A stretch of DNA of 9,135 nucleotides, from contig JAFGIZ010000220.1 of the NCBI GenBank assembly GCA_016929365.1, positions 1 through 9,135 on the forward strand. The letters are read 5' to 3'. The position numbers and the translations under genes are program-made. The DNA is from Lentisphaerota bacterium. GTDB lineage: Bacteria; Verrucomicrobiota; Kiritimatiellia; UBA8416; JAFGIZ01. This document shows, in pieces, positions 6,391 to 9,135 of this stretch. The notes beneath the pieces were generated by a model. It saw only the letters and a program-made list of their open reading frames with translations, was not told where the DNA came from and did not search any database. How positions within the stretch are numbered: the first letter of the stretch is position 1; every line of letters begins with the position of its first letter.

Positions 6391-7350
6391 ATGAGAATAC
6401 TGTCGGGCATACAGCCGTCGGGCAAGCTGCACATCGGCAATTACTTCGGAATGATGCAGCCGGCCATCGCGCTGCAGGAGCAGGGCGAGGCGTTTCTCTT
6501 TATTGCCAACTATCATGCCTTGACGACCGTCTGGGACGCGCCGCGTCTGCGCCGGGCGACCTGGGACGTCGCGCTCGATTTCCTGGCCTGCGGGCTCGAC
6601 CCGGAGCGGGCGGTGCTGTACCGGCAGAGCGACGTGCCCGAGGTCACCGAGCTGACCTGGCTGCTCTCGGTGGTCACGCCGATGGGACTGCTCGAGCGGT
6701 GCCACTCGTACAAGGACAAGCTCGCGCGCGGGCTTTCGGCCAACCACGGCCTGTTCGCCTACCCGGTGCTGATGGCGGCGGACATACTGGCCTGCCGCTC
6801 CAACCTGGTGCCCGTGGGCCGGGACCAGAAGCAGCACGTGGAAGTGACGCGGGACATTGCCGCCAAGTTCAACAATACGTTCGGCGAAATCTTCACGCTG
6901 CCGGACGTATCGATCATGGAATCGGTGGCCGTGGTGCCGGGCATCGACGGGCAGAAGATGTCGAAGTCGTACGACAACCACCTGGAGCTGTTCGGGGACG
7001 AAAAGGAGACGCGGGCGCGGGTCATGCGGATCGTCACCGACAGCACCCCGCTGGAGGCGCCGAAGGATCCCGGGGGCTGCACCGTGTTCGCCCTCTACCG
7101 TCTGTTTGCGGACGAAGCGGAGCAGGCGGAGCTGGCGGCGCGGTACCGGGCGGGCGGGTTCGGTTACGGCGCGGCGAAGCAGGCGCTGTTCGAGCGGATG
7201 TGGGCCTACCTGGAACCGTTCCGGCAGCGGCGCCGGGAACTGGAGGCGGACCCGGATTACGTGGAGTCGATCCTGCGGCGCGGCGCCGCGCGCGCGCGCG
7301 CCGTGGCGGCGGAGACCCTGGCCGCGGCGCGGGAGGCGGTGGGGCTGTGA
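6391..7350 (+). CDS. trpS: Tryptophanyl-tRNA synthetase
   Basis: The 319-residue class I aminoacyl-tRNA synthetase charges tRNA-Trp with tryptophan using ATP in the cytoplasm. The ATP-binding HIGH-type motif is HIGN at residues 14-17, inside SGKLHIGNYFG. The second signature is KMSKS at 189-193, in GIDGQKMSKSYDN. The MAADIL segment (128-133) and GRDQKQH (143-149) are typical of the tryptophan-binding pocket and dimer core of bacterial TrpS. Length agrees with the usual 320-340 residues. It heads the plus-strand operon behind a good ribosome-binding site. Its stop TGA overlaps the GTG start of scpA (GTGA), so the two are probably translated together. Confidence 0.97.
   Translation: MRILSGIQPSGKLHIGNYFGMMQPAIALQEQGEAFLFIANYHALTTVWDAPRLRRATWDVALDFLACGLDPERAVLYRQSDVPEVTELTWLLSVVTPMGLLERCHSYKDKLARGLSANHGLFAYPVLMAADILACRSNLVPVGRDQKQHVEVTRDIAAKFNNTFGEIFTLPDVSIMESVAVVPGIDGQKMSKSYDNHLELFGDEKETRARVMRIVTDSTPLEAPKDPGGCTVFALYRLFADEAEQAELAARYRAGGFGYGAAKQALFERMWAYLEPFRQRRRELEADPDYVESILRRGAARARAVAAETLAAAREAVGL
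7287..7301. repeat. Alternating CG run within the 3' end of trpS
   Basis: Fifteen bases of strictly alternating C and G, encoding part of the Ala/Arg-rich C-terminus (AARARA). Such runs can adopt left-handed DNA and are prone to slippage, but here it is most simply explained by high GC and Ala/Arg codons. Confidence 0.6.
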
Positions 7351-8081
7351 CGCCGGCCCAGGCGGAATACAAGGTCGAGCTGGAGGTCTTCGAAGGGCCG
7401 CTCGACCTGCTGCTGTACCTGATCAAGCGGGAGGAAGTGGATATCTACAATATCCCGATCGAGACGATCACGACGCAGTACATGGAGTACCTGAACCTGA
7501 TGCGCATGCTGGACCTGAACATCGCCGGCGAATTCATCGTCATGGCGGCGACGCTGATGATGATCAAGAGCCGCATGCTGTTGCCGGAGGACGAACGGCC
7601 GGAAGCGGAGGAAGAGGAGGAGGATCCGCGCTGGGACCTCGTGCGCCAGCTTGTCGAGTACAAACATTTCAAGGACACCGCGGCGGCGCTGCAGGAGCGG
7701 GAGAGCGTGCGGGAGAACGTTTTCCGGATGGGCGGCGAGCCGGTGGCCGACGATCCGGACCCGGGCCTCGTGCTGCAGGACGTGAGCCTGTTCGACCTGA
7801 TCGCGGCGTTCAACCAGGTCCTCAAGCGCGCGGCGCCGGAAACGATCGGCGAGATCGCCGCCGAGGTATACACCGTGGCCGACCGGATCGAAGCGATCCT
7901 GGCCCGGGTGGCCGGGCGCGCGAGACTGCGTTTTACGGACCTGTTCGAGGCCGGCGCGTCGCGGCACAAGATCGTGTGCACCTTCCTGGGGCTGCTCGAG
8001 CTGATCCGGCTGCGCCAGGTGAGCGTGGTGCAGGAAGCCTGTTTCGGCGATATTCTCGTGGAGAAGGGAGAGGCGCTATGA
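7347..8081 (+). CDS. scpA: Segregation and condensation protein A (kleisin subunit of SMC-ScpAB)
   Basis: The 244-residue product starts at GTG 7347, which overlaps the trpS stop; GGGAGG at 7331-7336 is the likely ribosome-binding site. The family hallmark is at residues 15-25 (FEGPLDLLLYL). It is followed by IPIETITTQYMEYL, a helix with AATLMMIKSRMLLP (67-80), and an acidic linker (86-93). A C-terminal winged-helix part follows (about 165-240, with FTDLFEAG and TFLGLLELIRL). Established: ScpA bridges the SMC heads and binds ScpB, forming the condensin that compacts and segregates the chromosome. All expected parts are present at normal length. The scpB start overlaps its stop by four bases. 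Confidence 0.96.
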   Translation: MTPAQAEYKVELEVFEGPLDLLLYLIKREEVDIYNIPIETITTQYMEYLNLMRMLDLNIAGEFIVMAATLMMIKSRMLLPEDERPEAEEEEEDPRWDLVRQLVEYKHFKDTAAALQERESVRENVFRMGGEPVADDPDPGLVLQDVSLFDLIAAFNQVLKRAAPETIGEIAAEVYTVADRIEAILARVAGRARLRFTDLFEAGASRHKIVCTFLGLLELIRLRQVSVVQEACFGDILVEKGEAL

Positions 8082-8752
8082 GCGGGGACGCGGCGGACCT
8101 CAAGCGGGTCGTGGGAGCGATGATCTTTGCCGCGACGCGGCCGTTGAGCCTCGCCGGTATGCGGCGCTGCCTGGAGGCGGCGGCGGAGGCGGGGGACCCG
8201 GCGGCGAAGGCGCTGGCCGGGGCCAAGGAGAGCGACATCGCGGCGGCGGTGGAGGCCCTGACGGTGGAGCTGGACCGGGCGGGGGCGGGCTTCGTGATTC
8301 GCGAGGTGGCCGGCGGGTTCCGCCTGGAGAGCGATCCGGCCTGCGGACTGTGGTTGAAACACCTGCTGGACGCGGGGCGGCCCAACCGGCTGTCCATGCC
8401 GGCGCTGGAAACGCTGGCGATCGTCGCGTGCCGGCAGCCGGTGACCCGGGCGCAGATCGAGACCGTCCGCGGGGTCAGCGTGGACCACGTCATGCGCACG
8501 CTGATGGAGATGCAGCTCGTCAAAATCGTGGGCCGCAGCGAGCTGCCCGGCCGCCCGTTCCAGTACGGCACGACCCAGCTGTTCCTGGAGCATTTCGGCC
8601 TGCGCGGCCTGGATGAGCTGAAGAGCGCGGACATGCTGCGCGAGCGGGAAGCGGAGCGGGACGCGGAGACCGGGCCGGCGGGCGCGGCGGCGGCCGGGGC
8701 GGAATCCGGCACGGAGAACACGCCGGAGGACGCGCCGGAGGACGCGTCATGA
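8078..8752 (+). CDS. scpB: Segregation and condensation protein B
   Basis: The 224-residue product starts at ATG 8078, overlapping the scpA stop (ATGA), with AAGGGAGAGG a few bases upstream. It has the two winged-helix domains of ScpB. The first is at about 8-95. The second is at about 100-180 and contains the strongly conserved LSMPALETLAIVACRQPVTR (105-124), VDHVMRTL and GRPFQYGTT (158-166). Established: ScpB is a dimer that binds the ScpA linker in SMC-ScpAB. The last 40 residues (about 185-224) are an Ala/Glu/Asp/Pro-rich, probably disordered tail, ending in a doubled PEDA unit; such tails vary among species. The stop overlaps the start of the chorismate mutase gene. Confidence 0.96.
   Translation: MSGDAADLKRVVGAMIFAATRPLSLAGMRRCLEAAAEAGDPAAKALAGAKESDIAAAVEALTVELDRAGAGFVIREVAGGFRLESDPACGLWLKHLLDAGRPNRLSMPALETLAIVACRQPVTRAQIETVRGVSVDHVMRTLMEMQLVKIVGRSELPGRPFQYGTTQLFLEHFGLRGLDELKSADMLREREAERDAETGPAGAAAAGAESGTENTPEDAPEDAS
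8721..8744 (+). repeat. Perfect 12-base direct duplication at the 3' end of scpB
   Basis: cgccggaggacg occurs at 8721-8732 and again at 8733-8744. It encodes the repeated PED(A) of the ScpB tail. The GGAGG in the second copy (8737-8741) lies seven bases before the next gene's ATG and so doubles as its ribosome-binding site. Confidence 0.85.
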
Positions 8753-9030
8753 AGGCGTTGCGGGACTGGCGGGCGCGAATCGACGCGATCGACGCGAAGC
8801 TTTTGCGGCTGTTGAGCGAGCGTGCGCGGTGCGCCCTGGAGATCGGTTCGGAGAAGGCCGCCAACGGGGCGCCCGTGCGCGACGCGGCGCGGGAGCGCGC
8901 CGTGCTGGAACGCGCGCAGCGGGAGAACCCGGGTCCCTTGAGCGACCGTGCGGTAGCCCGGGTGTTCGGCACGATTGTCGAAGAGTGCCGCAAGGCGCAG
9001 AGCGGCGCCGGCGGGAAACCGGAAGCGTGA
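8749..9030 (+). CDS. Chorismate mutase, AroQ fold, stand-alone
   Basis: The 93-residue all-helical protein converts chorismate to prephenate, the first committed step to Phe and Tyr. It aligns by eye with the mutase domain of E. coli PheA. Residues equivalent to E. coli Arg11, Arg28, Lys39, Asp48, Arg51, Glu52 and Gln88 are present as Arg8, Arg25, Lys36, Asp45, Arg48, Glu49 and Gln84. The position of E. coli Ser84 is Cys80 here. The gene ends after the mutase domain, so it is not fused to prephenate dehydratase or dehydrogenase. It starts at ATG 8749, overlapping the scpB stop, with GGAGG at 8737-8741. The neighbouring hisC-like gene fits a role in aromatic amino acid synthesis. Confidence 0.9.
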   Translation: MKALRDWRARIDAIDAKLLRLLSERARCALEIGSEKAANGAPVRDAARERAVLERAQRENPGPLSDRAVARVFGTIVEECRKAQSGAGGKPEA

Positions 9031-9033
9031 CGA

Positions 9034-9045
9034 AAGGAAGGGAGG
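9034..9045 (+). promoter_or_regulatory. Ribosome-binding site for the last gene
   Basis: The purine-rich AAGGAAGGGAGG precedes ATG 9050 by four bases, with an alternative AAGGA core 11 bases away. It supports ATG 9050 as the start of the truncated aminotransferase gene in the 19-base gap after the chorismate mutase stop. Confidence 0.65.
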
Positions 9046-9049
9046 CGGC

Positions 9050-9135
9050 ATGACGTTCGAGGAACTGGCGCGGGAAGGCATGGACGGGCTGCTGACGTAC
9101 GAACCGGGACGGCCGATCGACGAGGTCGCGCGCGA
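9050..9135 (+). CDS. hisC: HisC-like histidinol-phosphate / aromatic aminotransferase, N-terminal fragment (cut by window end)
   Basis: Only 28 codons are visible, reading MTFEELAREGMDGLLTYEPG and then RPIDEVAR. The spacing of a 'Y-x-PG-[KR]-P-I-[ED]-E' segment after a short N-terminal helix is the usual beginning of HisC family class I/II aminotransferases, which use pyridoxal phosphate. The catalytic lysine lies beyond the window. HisC transaminates histidinol phosphate, and in several bacteria it also handles phenylpyruvate and hydroxyphenylpyruvate or arogenate. Placement 19 bases after a chorismate mutase makes an aromatic role plausible, but this is inference from context. Confidence 0.7.
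   Translation, partial: MTFEELAREGMDGLLTYEPGRPIDEVAR

Noticed and set aside
6247..6981. Minus-strand frame of 244 codons overlapping trpS
   Set aside because: It covers HIGN- and KMSKS-bearing trpS sequence in antisense and shows no recognisable domain.
6857..8077. Plus-strand extension in the scpB frame upstream of ATG 8078
   Set aside because: The upstream part is Arg/Gly-rich shadow of trpS and scpA; the scpB family begins at the ATG overlapping the scpA stop, with a good ribosome-binding site.

Overview
The window is GC-rich bacterial chromosome, roughly 60-70% GC by eye in most genes. It has dense housekeeping operons with 4-base gene overlaps on the right and one very long exported-protein locus on the left. 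A Verrucomicrobiota/Kiritimatiellota-like (PVC) bacterium is my best guess. The clues are a secreted multi-domain protein combining a right-handed beta-helix, a GSPxIDAG 'choice-of-anchor Q'-like region, Ca-binding DxDxDG repeats and a C-terminal STNL...FYRIRAE module, together with short tandem repeats inside coding sequence. This assignment is inference and could be wrong. No rRNA, tRNA, CRISPR array, insertion sequence or phage gene was seen.

Region 1 (114-4631, + strand) is one open frame of about 1505 codons interrupted by a single in-frame TAG at 2838-2840. The 5' part (114-2840) encodes an M36 (fungalysin-type) zinc metallopeptidase with N-terminal signal/anchor, FTP-type propeptide, HEIAH catalytic core, an Ig-like beta domain and most of a fibronectin-III-like domain. 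The 3' part (2841-4631; first usable start GTG 2925) finishes the FN3 domain and continues with a glycine-rich beta-helix, Ca-binding repeats and a C-terminal module. The amber falls inside the FN3 domain at the Y-H-*-R-I-R-A strand, so the two reading frames look like halves of one gene.

Region 2 (4662-6250, - strand) is a two-gene unit convergent with region 1. A small PilZ (cyclic-di-GMP receptor) protein is followed, through an ATGA overlap, by an archaeal-type cofactor-independent phosphoglycerate mutase / alkaline-phosphatase-superfamily enzyme.

Region 3 (6391-9135, + strand) diverges from region 2 across a 140-base intergenic stretch. It is a tight operon: trpS (tryptophanyl-tRNA synthetase), scpA and scpB (the SMC-condensin kleisin and its winged-helix partner), a stand-alone AroQ-fold chorismate mutase, and the first 28 codons of a hisC-like aminotransferase cut by the window end. 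The first four genes are joined by GTGA/ATGA overlaps, so translation is probably coupled. The operon links protein synthesis, chromosome segregation and aromatic amino acid synthesis; the HisC-like enzyme next to chorismate mutase could be the aromatic transaminase.

The most notable signals are the single amber codon that splits an otherwise intact giant exported protein, and three clusters of 9- and 7-base tandem repeats inside the peptidase propeptide coding region (803-977). Because 7 is not a multiple of 3, copy-number changes in the 7-base arrays would shift the frame.
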